Shown: positions 32,944-44,180 of the stretch, one piece after another
How positions within the stretch are numbered: the first letter of the stretch is position 1
Layout: every line of letters begins with the position of its first letter
Assembly: GCA_022410635.1 (NCBI GenBank)
Contig: JAJVDF010000299.1
Coordinates: 80,513-144,512 of the forward strand
DNA: 64,000 nt
Direction of reading: 5' to 3'
Source of the DNA: Tretioscincus oriximinensis
Lineage: Eukaryota; Chordata; Lepidosauria; Squamata; Gymnophthalmidae
Program-made: the position numbers and the translations under genes
The notes under the pieces: model-generated
Seen by the model: only the letters and a program-made list of their open reading frames with translations
Told to the model about the DNA's origin: nothing
The model's database searches: none

Positions 32944-33470
32944 ACTATAGACTTATTAACAGCAACCCATACAAGTAAGCAGAAAGGTGCTTTTGGGATG
33001 ATTGGGGATTAGTGAAACAATCAGCAATATGAACATTGAGGGATAAAAAGAGAGAGATAAAACACAGAAGGATAAAAAGTAAAAGGGCGTTAAAACCCAG
33101 CAAAACCAAAGAGAGAAGAACCAGGAAGTCAATACTGCACATGTCAGCCAGTTGTGATCTGCAGTCCTGACTGACTCGCTTCTTCTCACGGGAAAACAAG
33201 ACTCCCGTATCAATGGCACAACCCAGGGCTGCAGGCAGCTGTTGATTGAAGCNGATGCCAGAGAACATCAGCAACCTAAGAAATCCATGATAATGGAGCT
33301 TTTCTTGGGGGATCCCGGGAGGATAATGGAAGCTCCATCACCACATATAACTGAGACGTCTTGAAGATCCTATTATCCAGGCAGGAAAATCTCATATGCA
33401 CAGGCCCATTCTCTTCCTGCTAATAGCTTAGGCTATTCCTCAGAAAAAATGCCCTGTCCTCACTGAGCCT

Positions 33471-33875
33471 TATTGTGGGTTATATCTTGGGACAGAAGTT
33501 GGTCATCCACATGCCACTGTAGTCTATGGCAGGCCCCACTCAAGGTCTGTCATAGTCTATACTAGCATGTAGATGGCAGACACCTATTGTGAGATAGAAG
33601 CAAAAAAAAAAAAAAAAGGCTCAATTAGAACCGGACCTTATAGTGGCATTCTAAGACATAGGACCATGAAACTTTGGTTACTTTTCTTTTAGCAAGATGG
33701 TTTCCAAAACCACATCTGGGAAGCATACACACAACTATAACCCTTTCCATTCTGAACCTTATTCTGGGCTGTATCTCAAAATAAGGCCTCTCCATCCACA
33801 GGGTAGTATATACTGACCTGTGGCAGGTAGTCCTCTATTTCAAGATATAGCCTAGAATAAGAAATCAGTGCAGAA
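33471..33875. repeat. Two palindromic repeats (TTATTCTGGGCTGTATCT family)
   Basis: Two old fold-back units lie at about 33471-33600 and 33760-33875. In the second, CTTATTCTGGGCTGTATCTC faces AAGATATAGCCTAGAATAAG and ATCCACAGGGT faces ACCTGTGGCAGG. A homopolymer of 16-17 A lies between them at 33602-33618. A third relative may be at 62995-63085 (TTTATTTGGGGATTTATCTT). They look like non-autonomous DNA transposons without preserved ends. Confidence 0.5.
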
Positions 33876-33889
33876 AGAGCCTATGTTGT

Positions 33890-34620
33890 TCAGCAGAAGG
33901 AAAAGAGAAGGCGAGAGCAGTATGAATAAGAAAGCAGCCGTCTTTTCGTCTTGGGCTTATTTATTACCAACCAAGGTGTAGCAGCACTTTTATTGCCAAT
34001 CCTGCCTAGCAATTTAGTGTGCTGCCACCATGTCAGACTGCTGACACGTCATCAAGCTAATTACACTCATTCACTAAGTGCCTGTCCTTCTTGTTCGAAC
34101 ACGAACGGTAAAAAGCTAGTTAGGGAACAAAGTACTGCATGGAGATATCACGGCAGTGAGCTGGCACTAGAGAGGGGTATTTGTCTGTGTAGAGGCTCGG
34201 CTATAAATGAAACATCTGGCAGAAGAGAATGTATTGGCAGCATTTTCCAATCTTTCTAAGGAACTGACAGTGCGCTCTGCAGTCATGTGGCAGTAGCTAC
34301 AAAAAGGTTCTCTGAACAAGCTAATACAGATGATGTCAGCCTGTCATTAATTCTGACCAGACGGTTGATCGCTCCCTTTTACTCCCCACAAAGAAAATAA
34401 GTATGAAGGCTAAAGCCTGATGTGCTCTGTCAAAATGAAAGGGGAAGAAATAGATTTCACCCCATCCCACACTACGAAAAGGCAGCTGAGAGTTTTGTTT
34501 TGAATAAGTATCAGAATTGAGATCCAAATATCTGTAATTATGAAGTCACCTAACTAAAATATTACACAGTACTTTCAGCCAGTCATTTGAACTGAAGAAC
34601 GAAAAGCTGTCCCAACACAA
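33890..34620. other. Unassigned sequence
   Basis: No repeat recognised. A frame at 33951-34259 (102 codons) has no known domain. Confidence 0.3.
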
Positions 34621-34624
34621 CAAA

Positions 34625-34785
34625 GGGTGCGTCTACATGCCCGATTTCCTCGCACTAGAAAAGTGAAGGTTGGCTTTTTTCATGCTTTCCTTACACTGAG
34701 ATGNTGTACCACTGAACTGTTGGCAATCAGGTCATCCTACTAGTGTAAGGGAAGTGTAAATAAAGCACCATGAGGATGCACCCCC
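34625..34785. mobile_element. Possible short DNA transposon, about 160 bp
   Basis: GGGTGCGTCTACATG at the left faces CATGAGGATGCACCC at the right, with inner CTTTCCTTACACTGAG facing CTAGTGTAAGGGAAG. No target-site duplication is clear. Confidence 0.4.
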
Positions 34786-34875
34786 AAAAACAAACCAAGC
34801 CCTGGTTACACATCTATTTTTAAGTATTTTTCAGTCCTGAAGAATTGGTTTAGTTCAGTTATTCTGGACAGAACT

Positions 34876-35163
34876 TTTTTTCCCTTTTTTTCTTTTACAA
34901 TTAACAGATATATTGTATATGTACAAATATGCATATATTATTAAAAATACCAATACACCTTCTATTACTTTTCAAAATAACGTTCATATATACAGCAAAT
35001 ATTAACAGTGATAAACATAACCTAACATAAATAGACAAACGTCAATTACACTAACTCCCCACTCCGCCCAAAGAACGATCCTCTTAGTCTATCTTTGACA
35101 ATATTTTCCTTATGTTGTTGTAAAGACTTTCTTTCGCTGTTATGTCCTTGTCCATAAGCAACA
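34876..35163 (-). mobile_element. L1 LINE 3' end, 5' truncated
   Basis: The plus strand begins with a T-rich run (antisense poly-A), is AT-rich, and contains CTCCCCACTCCGCCC, the antisense of a G-rich L1-type 3' UTR motif also seen near 60250. The flanks 34853-34875 and 35164-35187 are an imperfect 23-24 bp direct repeat (GTTCAGTTATTCTGG / GTTTTAGTTATTTTGG ... TGAACT), read as an aged target-site duplication. Confidence 0.6.
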
Positions 35164-35189
35164 GTTTTAGTTATTTTGGACTGAACTAT

Positions 35190-36794
35190 CAAGGAATTTC
35201 CAACAAGAAGTGTATTGCATTTCCTCCAAGACTGAATAAAGCCTGATCGGCTAGTGTTTGTACAGTGTGGACTGTACTAACTGGAAATTCCATCTGTTAC
35301 TGTAGAAGGAGGTTAAAACAGGAGAGAATTTATTCTCCTTAAACTCAAACCTGTATGAATCTGCCCTCTATCAATGAGAGGATCAAGAAGAATTAAGCAT
35401 GGTCCAAACATGGACATCATATGGTAAGCAATTAGTACCCTTGCCTTTACTTCATCAATAATCTTGTGGGGAGAGAGAACTCAGTGATGTACCAAGAATA
35501 AAGTCAACAGACATTTAGGGTCTTTTGACATTCATATTAGGCCCAAGAGATAAGCGAATGGAGCTTCCACATTGCTGATTTCCATGGACTATGTTTAAGC
35601 AGCCCACAGACATACCTGCAGGAAGTGTGAATGCTATATTCTTCTCCTTGTCTTTTCTACGTGTTTGGTATGCATCCTATGATTGGATCAAAAAATGTCT
35701 CAAAATTCCACACACAGCCAATCATGGGGACCAGGTGTGTAGAACACAGACAATCTAGGATATAGGCTTCACAATTCTCCTCTCAAACTAAGAGTATAAA
35801 TACTTCTAATCAGAAATGTGCAAATAATGGGAATCATTTTCCCCCTTCATCAGATGGGAATAGTTCTTAGTGAATATTCTCTGAAGATAATTGTGAAAAA
35901 GTGCTCTAATACCCTATCTGCGATTCTGCAGCACGTTCACTACCTTAATTTTGGGGAAATAAGGCTTTAATTCTCACTTCATTTTCTAAGAGTAAATACC
36001 ACTGAGAATACCTACATTTATTTTTGTCTAGCAAAGGCAAGATTGTTTAATAACAAAAAGTAACCATATGGATAAAGGAAACTCACCGTGGGGTTCTACA
36101 GAATTCTTTAAGTATTCTGCACAATCAAATGAAAATGAGGTTTCTATAGTTTAAAAAATCCTGGCAAGATGTAGGCCTGTTTCATTTTCTTGAGTTATAG
36201 TTCATATTTCAGTAGTGTTGTGTAGTAGTTTAAACTGAGTCTATAATACTCAGGCTGTGTAATCCTTTTAAAAAGATTTTTACCAAGATGGTACATCAGT
36301 CTGAATTCACCCTATGAGTTCATGCAGGTTCAACAATCCACTCGCTCAAAAGACTCGTGGTCTTGGATTTTCCAACCACAACTTTTTGACCAATTATATA
36401 GTGGAGTTCTCTAATATAAAAATAGTGTTTATGGGGCCTTCCATTGCGGAAAAAATAGTAAATTTCAAGGCTAGATGTAAAAATACATTGGCTCCCAGCT
36501 TGCAGAGAATGCTGGAAATTGTAAAATAAGTGCAGTGATGACTTATGAGACATGGAGTGTCAGAAGATTACAAGGAAATGCAGCAGGGAAACAGGAAACA
36601 ACAAGGAAAATTGAAGNTAGATGGAACAGAACCGTGAATATGTTTTTCTGGATTTAAAATAGCGAAACAAAACCTGTTGCAGGGTGGTACCNTCAGAGTA
36701 GCAATATTTCTAAATCTTGGACAACACATTTATAACATTCCTATTTCCCTACAAATGCCTAAAGGAATATCCGCTGCCCATGCTTTGAATCTGC
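35190..36794. other. Unassigned AT-rich sequence
   Basis: No gene or repeat is recognised over about 1.6 kb. The string CTTGCAGAGAATGCTG occurs near 36498 and near 18350, too short to define a shared element. Confidence 0.35.
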
Positions 36795-37633
36795 AAAGGA
36801 GACTTTCTTGGTTCTGGTTTTGACCTTTAAAGCCTTTCGTGACCTAGGCCCCGAGCAGGCACGGACAACTCAGTCGCTTAGGAATTCGTCTCTCGCCTGG
36901 GAGATAGGGTTTCGAAGCCCTGTGTGGGACGTNGGGAAGGGATGAGCACCTTCCACTAGCCTGTAGCTCTAGCCAACCCAGCTATTCGAAAGCATGAATT
37001 GCAAGAAATTGCAACTGACTGCAAGTAGATACATGGGAACCACCATAGCCTGGTGGGGAAGATAGAATGGAAGCCTTCGGGCAAAATATATCCTTGTAAG
37101 CCACTTTGAGTCCCTTTGAAAGGTGAGAAAAGTGGGGTATAAGAACCAAGTTCTTCTTCTTCTTCTTCTCTTATTTGCAGAATCGCCTTGCCCTCTATAC
37201 ATCCAGGAGAATATTAAGGTCATCTATGGACCTTAATTGGTTACAGGTTCCTGGTATCAGTGAGGCCCAACTTTTGGTCACCAAAAATAGGACATTTTCC
37301 TGCATTGCACCTACCTGGTGGAACATCCTATCTGCAAGCACCCGAGCAATTCAAGAATTGCCTTGTTTTCTGAGAGCATGCAAGGTAGAGTTGTTCCGCC
37401 AAGCTTTGGCCAGCCTCAGGCTGGTCTGCTTTTTTGTTGCTTATAATATTGCCCTGTGGATGTGAATTTGTGTACATTGGGTTGTTTTATGATTGTAATT
37501 TGTTTTTAAATATATTCTGGATTTTGTTTTATATAATTGATGTTTTATTGTATATGTTTTTATATAATTAATTTGTATTTATGGTTTGTATTGTGAGCTG
37601 TCCATTGTGGGGTGGGCAAGTAAAATAAAAGTA
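36795..37633 (+). mobile_element. L2-like LINE 3' end with nested SINE
   Basis: The left part encodes FDLLKAFRDLGPE-like residues in a shifted frame (L2-type LTFKAL...LGPEYL). The right part from 37172 encodes YLQNRLALYTSRR, then SEAQLLVTKNRTFSCIAPTWWNIL, the L2-type 'RAFSVVAPRLWN' block. An AT-rich 3' UTR follows to about 37633. The tRNA-SINE at 36858-37170 separates the codons for Glu (36853-36855) and Tyr (37172-37174). Confidence 0.8.
36858..37170 (+). mobile_element. tRNA-derived SINE (TTC tail), full length
   Basis: It begins GGCACGGACAACTCAGTCGC with A box ACTCAGTCGCTTAGG and B box GGTTTCGAAGCCC at tRNA-like spacing, then the body shared with 29937 and 59102, and ends in a TTC repeat. 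RNA polymerase III transcription would be expected for the family. No target-site duplication is obvious although it sits inside an L2-like frame. Confidence 0.9.
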
Positions 37634-38237
37634 AAGCCATAGAGGTAGGAATTAGCAGGGTTTTCTCTGTGGTGGCTTCCAGACAATAGAAAGCTTTCCC
37701 CATAAAAGGATTCTCTATAAATTCAGAGAATCATTGAAGATGTATATTTGGCTGAATAAACCACTTCCTCTCCTCAGTTTCAGTTTTTAGATTACATATT
37801 GGAATCACATCAGTTTTATTGAATCCTGACNTAGGAGGATACTGGATTGATGTAGATTTGTAGTTGTCTTTCCCATGTCTATTTTATTTTTTGTTTTTAG
37901 CATTGATCCTGCCACAAAATCTTCCATTATAGGGTGTGATAGTAATAAATAAATATCAAACCAGCAAATGCAAAAATCAGGAACGAGGAAAAAGGAAAAG
38001 GAAAAGAAGAAAAGAAGAAAAAGGAGAAGCTAGAAAGCATATGCAGTCATCAGTAGATTTGTTTGCCCTGTTTGAAGTCTCTGGTTTGCTCTAAATAAAA
38101 TATTCATTGCAACCTGCTGCTGCTTAAGACTACCTTAACTGACTGAACTCATACATAAAAATATCCTTTCTCCCTGAGAGCTTCATTCATCATTCAACCA
38201 GTAAATATAACTCACTTCATTGATTATGCTGTGATTA
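37634..38237. other. Unassigned sequence with purine tract
   Basis: No gene seen. A purine-rich run of AAGG/AAGAA units at 37979-38030 is simple sequence. Confidence 0.4.
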
Positions 38238-38319
38238 TATACTGCTCAAAACAATTAAGGGAACACTTTAACATAACGGTGTATGTTAAAGTGTTCCCTT
38301 AAATGTTTTGAGCAGTATA
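38238..38319 (-). mobile_element. 82-bp palindromic MITE, copy 2
   Basis: The same arms as 28163-28244 (TATACTGCTCAAAACAATTA). The asymmetric centre reads as the reverse complement of copy 1 with two differences, so this copy is inverted relative to it. TA borders are present. Confidence 0.85.
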
Positions 38320-38483
38320 TTTTCTCCTTTAAATGGCTGTTAGATTTCTATTCTAAAAGAGCCTTTTGTTCCTCTTGTAAATAATCTTACAGGCTTTGAA
38401 AACTGTCATTGTTAAAGTATCTATTGCATGTTGACTGAAATTGCAAGACAGTGAACCTAGAGAATCTTCTTGACTTAGAAATG

Positions 38484-38913
38484 AGGCTATGTCCGCACAG
38501 AGGGAGAAATCGATTGCGGATTTTGCTGGGGAAAAGTGGGAACATACAGAACTTTTACCTGGAGCTGCACGGAGCTGGCGCAAGGCTGCGAAGAAGAATG
38601 CAGAAGANTGAGCTGCACATGCCCGGNCAGATGCAATTGTACTGTCATGTTGGCTGGCATCTTCTCATGCTTGTTATCACTGTGCATGGACCAGGATGGT
38701 TGACAAGGTTGCAGGCAGCTCTTAATGGAGGATGCTACCTTTAGCCATGTAGTTGGAAAAGATCTGCAATAGGAGATTCCTCTCTATTGCAGATTTCTTC
38801 CAGATGAATAGTGACACCAAGCAAAGCCTCCACTAACATGTATGGCTGAAGAGAGAAGATAGNAAAACATTACATCAAGGAAAACATAAGAAATCATCAT
38901 GTGGACATAGCCT
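38484..38913. mobile_element. Non-autonomous DNA transposon, about 430 bp
   Basis: AGGCTATGTCC at 38484-38494 and GGACATAGCCT at 38903-38913 are perfect inverted termini, extended inward by CGCA/ACAT. If the outer A/T is excluded, TGA flanks both ends. The interior is GC-richer (CTGCACGGAGCTGGCGCAAG) with two Ns. No transposase is encoded. The superfamily is uncertain. Confidence 0.6.
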
Positions 38914-38919
38914 GAGTCA

Positions 38920-40257
38920 ATGAAAGCCCCAGTTCAAGCTCAACACCTGCATTAGTGTCTTTGCCAATGACCACATTTTGTGTCTGGAAAGCCATTAGAG
39001 TTGGGATCCAGGACATCAGTGCGACTTTCAGAGGTACCTTTGCATTGCTGTCAGAAATACCTCCAAGTCAGTGATGTTCTTCACAGGCATTTCCAGAGGC
39101 AAATACAGGGCTGCATTGAAGATCTGTGCTGATGTGACTGGATGCAGCGTGTAGCTGACAGCAACAGTACACAGAGCAACAGTTTGATATTTGCACGGCC
39201 ACACATATTATTCCACTTGTGATGTAGATGTAGCTGCTTAATGCAAACATGTATGGCTGCAAGTAATGCAAACTAATGAATGTACTTCAAGGCAGGTGCA
39301 TGCAAAAGGGTCCTGAAATTGTACCTCTAGTATATGTGCAAAATATAGTTTTTAAGCCCATTACATAACAACCTGCATCCCCCACCCCCCACCCGCAAGG
39401 GCAATTAGTAATCAGTGGGTTACTGATTAGGAGTTTCAAGCTCTGACCTTTATAAAACTATAATAGTAAAAATCCATGCACTGAATAGTGAATAAACTGG
39501 TACCAAATTATTGTCTGCATTTACTTAAGCCATATAGATATGTTAATTTGCTTTCTTGCTATTGGAAACAGCACCAGGTATACTTACAAAAACTTATTTT
39601 TCCAAACTTTGAATGAAGTACAATNGTTTTGCTTTTAGGAGAAAAAAGTATGTAGGTTCAAGCAAGGTGTCAGATAATGATGATGAAATTACATGGAGAT
39701 CCATGCATCCATTATCTTCAAATTAGGTACCACCTGTTCCTCAGAGCTGCCTCATATAAATGACGAACACGGAGTTTAATTAAGTGGCACATGTGGGTGG
39801 AACAGGCTTTGCAACAGCAGAGAGATTATTAATGGACAACTCTATTGAAGTTCTTCATGTTTCCAAGGAGCTAATTACAATGTAAATTTAGACTTAAATT
39901 ATGACTTTGTTGTGGGATAAGAGTTGTCACTTACAAAGCATTCCTTCCCTTCGTCCTAAGGAAAACAGTGGCTTGTTTGTACAAATTATATCTCTTTCTG
40001 TACTTATGATCATGAAGCTTATAGAACAGTGTTGTCTACTTACATTTTTCTGGTACATCTAGTCCTTGTCAACAGAAAAATAAAAAATCCTGGGTGAAGA
40101 ACTCTATCCATTTCTTATTATCCTCTGTTTTCCACTACTTCTGCCAGCTAACTTCTCCAAATATAGACCACCAGTACCATGGGGCACAGATCTTTTCTTT
40201 GATGCAGTGATCCTATGAGATCTATGCAAAGTGTTATTNAAAGGGACATTCTCAAAT
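38920..40257. other. Unassigned, low-repeat region
   Basis: No transposon is recognised. Bases 39700-39960 contain evenly mixed, non-repetitive sequence with TAAT-type sites (GGAGCTAATTACAATG, GAGTTTAATTAAGTGG) and could be a conserved non-coding element. A C-rich run lies at 39379-39395. Nothing coding is supported. Confidence 0.35.
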
Positions 40258-40710
40258 GAGAACATAAAAGGAGCCCTGCTGAATTGGGTGACAGCCCATG
40301 TAGTCCAATACTGTGTCTCACTCAATGGCCCATTAATTGCACTTTAGCAAAATCTTCACCTGTTATCAGTTCCCTGCGAATGGCATTTCAGGAGTACATT
40401 GTTCCATGCCAGAGGTAGCATCAAAATATCCATCCTATTAGCTACTGATTCACTTAGCCTCCATGAATTCACCTAATCAAAGCTACCATTATTTCTTCTG
40501 GAACTACATTCTGTAGACCAATGATCCTCTGGATGATTTTTTTTCCCCTTTGGCTGTCCTAACTCTCCTGTCCTTCAGCTTCAAAAGAGTATCCCCTGAC
40601 CATAATGTTGTACGATAGAGAAAATGTTTTTTCTTTATCCGTCCCATGCATGATTTTACACAGTTCAAACAGATCACCTCTTAAACACTATCAAGGCTGA
40701 TGAAACATAG
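40258..40710 (-). mobile_element. CR1/L3-like LINE 3' fragment
   Basis: AGAACATAAAAGGAGCCCTG, CATGTAGTCCAATACTGTGT, GACCAATGATCCTCTGGATG, and CGATAGAGAAAATG follow the antisense order of the family's 3' UTR and C-terminal codons. Several frameshifts are present. Confidence 0.85.
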
Positions 40711-40889
40711 ACATTGTAGTCTGGCTTCAGCAAAAGTTGTATAAAATTAACCAGAGACAGTGTTTATGAATTACAAGAAGTGGTCATGTAAGAAATTTCT
40801 TGGCTTGTGGCAAGTTAGAGACTCACATGAAAATGGTTGGTAGTATGACAGTCATAGACAAAGAATGCAGGCACAGGTTTTCCTACTTG

Positions 40890-41380
40890 AATGTTACCAG
40901 GAAGTTACAACGTCGTGATTGCTCTGCCCCACGTTCCAACAATTTTAAGAATGTATCAGGAAAAAAGGTGCGAAGAAATTGAATATTCTGATTACTGATT
41001 CTTTCCGACATCTTTGGGAAACAGGCCATATTCCCATTCCAAGCTTTTGTGTGCCACATGGTCAATGGAAGAAGGTAGGATCTCACGAGAAGATAGCAGC
41101 ACAAAGACAATGCAAGAATCCCATATTCAGTATCTACTTCCTGGTTAGTTGGTGCAGAATCTCATACTAAGCATGCCCAGGATTTATTTCTTAGTCAGTA
41201 GAAAATCTCATACCAAGCATGCTCAGGATTTACTTCCTGGTTAGTCGGTTGATCATCTGTTCCACATGGATTTTTCTAACAATTCTTTTGTGAAAGGATG
41301 AAGTTACGTACGCCAGGGCTCGTGAATGAGTTATTTTGGAACTTAACGCCATTACAATTTTTAACACGCCATGTGGAGAG
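40890..41380 (+). repeat. Unknown interspersed repeat, copy 2
   Basis: Collinear with 10340-10800 over five or more blocks, in the same orientation: ACATCTTTGGGAAACAGGCC, CATATTCCCATTCCAAGC, ATCTCATACCAAGCATGCTC, AGGATTTACTTCCTGGTTAG, CATCTGTTCCACATGGATTT, and GGGCTCGTGAATGAG...ACTTAACGCCATTA. Three tandem CATGC(T/C)CAG units lie at about 41110-41250. Family not recognised. Confidence 0.6.
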
Positions 41381-41413
41381 AGTTGAAACCACAAAATGCA
41401 CTAAACTAGACTA

Positions 41414-41750
41414 GGTTTAATACAAAAAAATGGAACAAGAGCTTTGCAGCTTTAATTAGGCTTATCAGACAAAATTCAGATAGAAGTTTGCTCCTTCAAT
41501 GGGTATCAAAAAANTTTTTTACTCAAGTATTGCAGGCATTAAAAGTTGCACTCCTCTTCTACATCCATAGAAGGTGCAAATTTCTGAGATTTTATTTGGT
41601 AACCCTAGCTTCAATGAGTATGTCAAACTGGTGCAGCTTATAATGCCTGTAGCACCTGGTGAGAAGAAGAAAAATCACTTTTTAACACTCATTAAAGCTG
41701 CAAAAATTTTGTCCCCATTTTTTGTGCTAACCCTACCTTACTCACTTTTC
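41414..41750. mobile_element. hAT-like MITE plus adjacent partial copy
   Basis: The first element spans about 41414-41614, from TAGGTTTAATACAAAAAAAT to ATTTTATTTGGTAACCCTA, with GCAGCTTTAATTAGG facing CATTAAAAGTTGCACTCC. A second partial copy follows (GTGCAGCTTATAATGCCTGT...GCAAAAATTTTGTCC...GCTAACCCTA). The arrangement suggests a nested or duplicated insertion. Confidence 0.55.
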
Positions 41751-41754
41751 TGGA

Positions 41755-42689
41755 CCATAACCTACTGCACTTTGAATCCTAATCTACTTCTTCAGATGCA
41801 ACAGAGTCCTATCATCTGGCTGACACTTTTGGCAATAAGCTGATTTCTTTTTGGTGTCATCTATGTCTTCATGCAATTCTTTCATTACGGCTTTCCTCGC
41901 TGAAAAAGAAAAGAGTTTGAACACAGATATAATAGGAAGGCAAGAGAAACGTGTACAAAATTATGAAACTTTTGGTAAGAAACGAATGGGTAGCCCATTC
42001 TAACAACCATCTGCCTGACCACATAGTGCATTCAGATCTTATGAAGCCCAAAGCAGTTACTGTCCGTCAACCAGCACTCTTTTGACCATTACGGAACATT
42101 ACTTTTTCTTTCTGTTTCTCATTGCTCATCTCCATATCATTCTTCGTGTGTGAGATGAGTAAAATGTCATCCTTTTATCTCCTTTATACATATAAAAACT
42201 GAAAAATTGCTGTGGCAGTATAATTCAGTTGAGTGCTAACAACTTATTCTCTGCTTGTTCTGGAGATAGATATTTTTATGCATACAAAAATTCCCAGCTC
42301 TCTGCTCCAGTAGATAACTAGACCATTCATTTACCATTTGATTTGTTGTACAGCAATTTACTGTTGCTCTAGGCTACATACATTAAACAGTTTTTCTTTG
42401 GAAGCAAATCCTCCTCAAATCAGCAAGGCGTTCTTCTAAGAAAAAGTCCATCATTAAGAGACGACTCAGACCAAGCAAATATGGGACAATTAACAGATAT
42501 CATCATGTTCTTCAGAGAATTCTCAGTCTCCCAATTTTCCAACAATTTACATATAAAACTGAGGAAAACAGTGATAGATGGCTCCATTGTCATGTGACAA
42601 TAGGAACTCCTCAGAAGTACCTCAGAGATATCACCATGAAGGTCTCCTCATTTCTGATCTGCCTGTTTATGAATAAGGGAAACAGCAGT
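41755..42689. other. Unassigned sequence
   Basis: No gene or repeat recognised before the tandem array begins. Confidence 0.35.
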
Positions 42690-44180
42690 TCTCACAGGGT
42701 TTCAAGCAGGAGACATCAGCTCTGTGACCCGGCCCAGAAATCAAGGCATTGAAAATGGCAGCTATTAAGTTTTATGAATGCANAACCAACCTCGTAGGGT
42801 TTCAAGTAGAAGGCAGAAGCCCCATGGCCCTTTGCAGAGTCCATGGCATTTTAAAATGGCAGTTGGGAAGCTTTTTGGACAGGGCATTATCCTCCTATAC
42901 TTTCAGGAAGGAGTGCCAACCTCATAGTGCTATCCAGAGCTTCCCCTCCCACATTTTAGTCTTCTCACACACACAAACCATCAATATCCATCCAACCCCA
43001 CTTTCCTTTCAGATCCTGTTCCTTATTAGGGGTGGGAGGATGACAGGGGCGGGATTGGCTTGCACCCAGCCCCACTTACCTTTCAGGCCCTNCCCCTCCT
43101 GTCCCCAACCTCCCAGCCCTACTTACCTTTTGGACTTTTCCTCTCTTTCTCTTTTTCTCTATTGCCCCCACCCTCCCAGACCCATTTATCTTCCAGATCC
43201 TTCTCCTCCTGTCCACACCCTCCCTGTTCTATGTACTTTTCAGGCTCTTCCCTTCCTGTCCACACCCACTCCAATACTACTTACCTTCCAGGCTCTTCCT
43301 CATCTGTCCTTTTTCACACAGCCCTACTTACCTTTCAAGCTTTTCTTCTCCTGATCTCTTCCTCTCAGCCCAATTTATCTTTTCATGTCCATGTTGTCCC
43401 ATTCTGTTTCTCCATGGGCGGAATGTCATTCACAATGGTGATGAGTAACCTTTTTGAACTTAAAATGGTGCCATAGCTTTCAGGAAGGAGACAGCAGCCC
43501 CATAGCTGAGTNGCAAGTAATTAAAAAATGTCAGTTAGGAAGGGTTCTGGATTGAGAACAGTTGTCCCAGGGTTTCAGGCAGGAGATATCATCCTCATGA
43601 CCCTATCAAGAGACCATTACATTTCAAACGGTTTCAGGAAGAAGATTTTGAACCCAGAGGTTAAAACACTTGAAAATGACAACTAGGAAGGGTTTAGTCT
43701 GAGAATTGTCCTCCTTTCAGGAAGCTTTTAGGAATAAAAATGGTCTTCCTAGCCTTTCAGATAAGAGACCCCAGCCCCATGGCCCAACCCGGAGCCCGTG
43801 CCATTTGAAATGACAATTAGGAAGTTTTTTGGCTTAAGAATGATCCTCCTAGCCTTTCATATAGGAGACCCTGGTTCCATGACCCAACCCATGGCCCATG
43901 CCAATTTCACATAGAAGTTGGGATTACTTTTGGATTAAGAATGGAACTCCTGAGAGGGTGCATGCGTGAGACATGAAGCAGTCGTAAATCCGATTTGCTC
44001 CACGACCGGGGCTTTTTGCTGGCCTTTCTATGCCCTTTTAAGGCACAAAAATACAGTTCTGACTGCTATAAACAACTGAAGACCACATCTACGCTTGATT
44101 GTTCAACATTCATAACGGGAGGTAAAGTAAAATGGGGTAAACTCCCAATAACTCGAAGCGCTTCTAAACGCGCTTCCAAA

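Noticed and set aside
36490..36515. Shared CTTGCAGAGAATGCTG with 18350
   Set aside because: The match is only about 16 bp and the flanks do not align, so it is not evidence of another CR1/L3-like copy.
36858..36930. Possible functional tRNA gene because of good A and B boxes
   Set aside because: It is the head of a SINE repeated at 29937 and 59102, with no proper acceptor-stem pairing and a SINE body downstream.
42749..43476. Open frames of 201 and 138 codons, Pro/Leu/Ser-rich
   Set aside because: They run through the pyrimidine-rich tandem sub-array, overlap each other in different frames, and have repeat-driven composition. No domain is visible.
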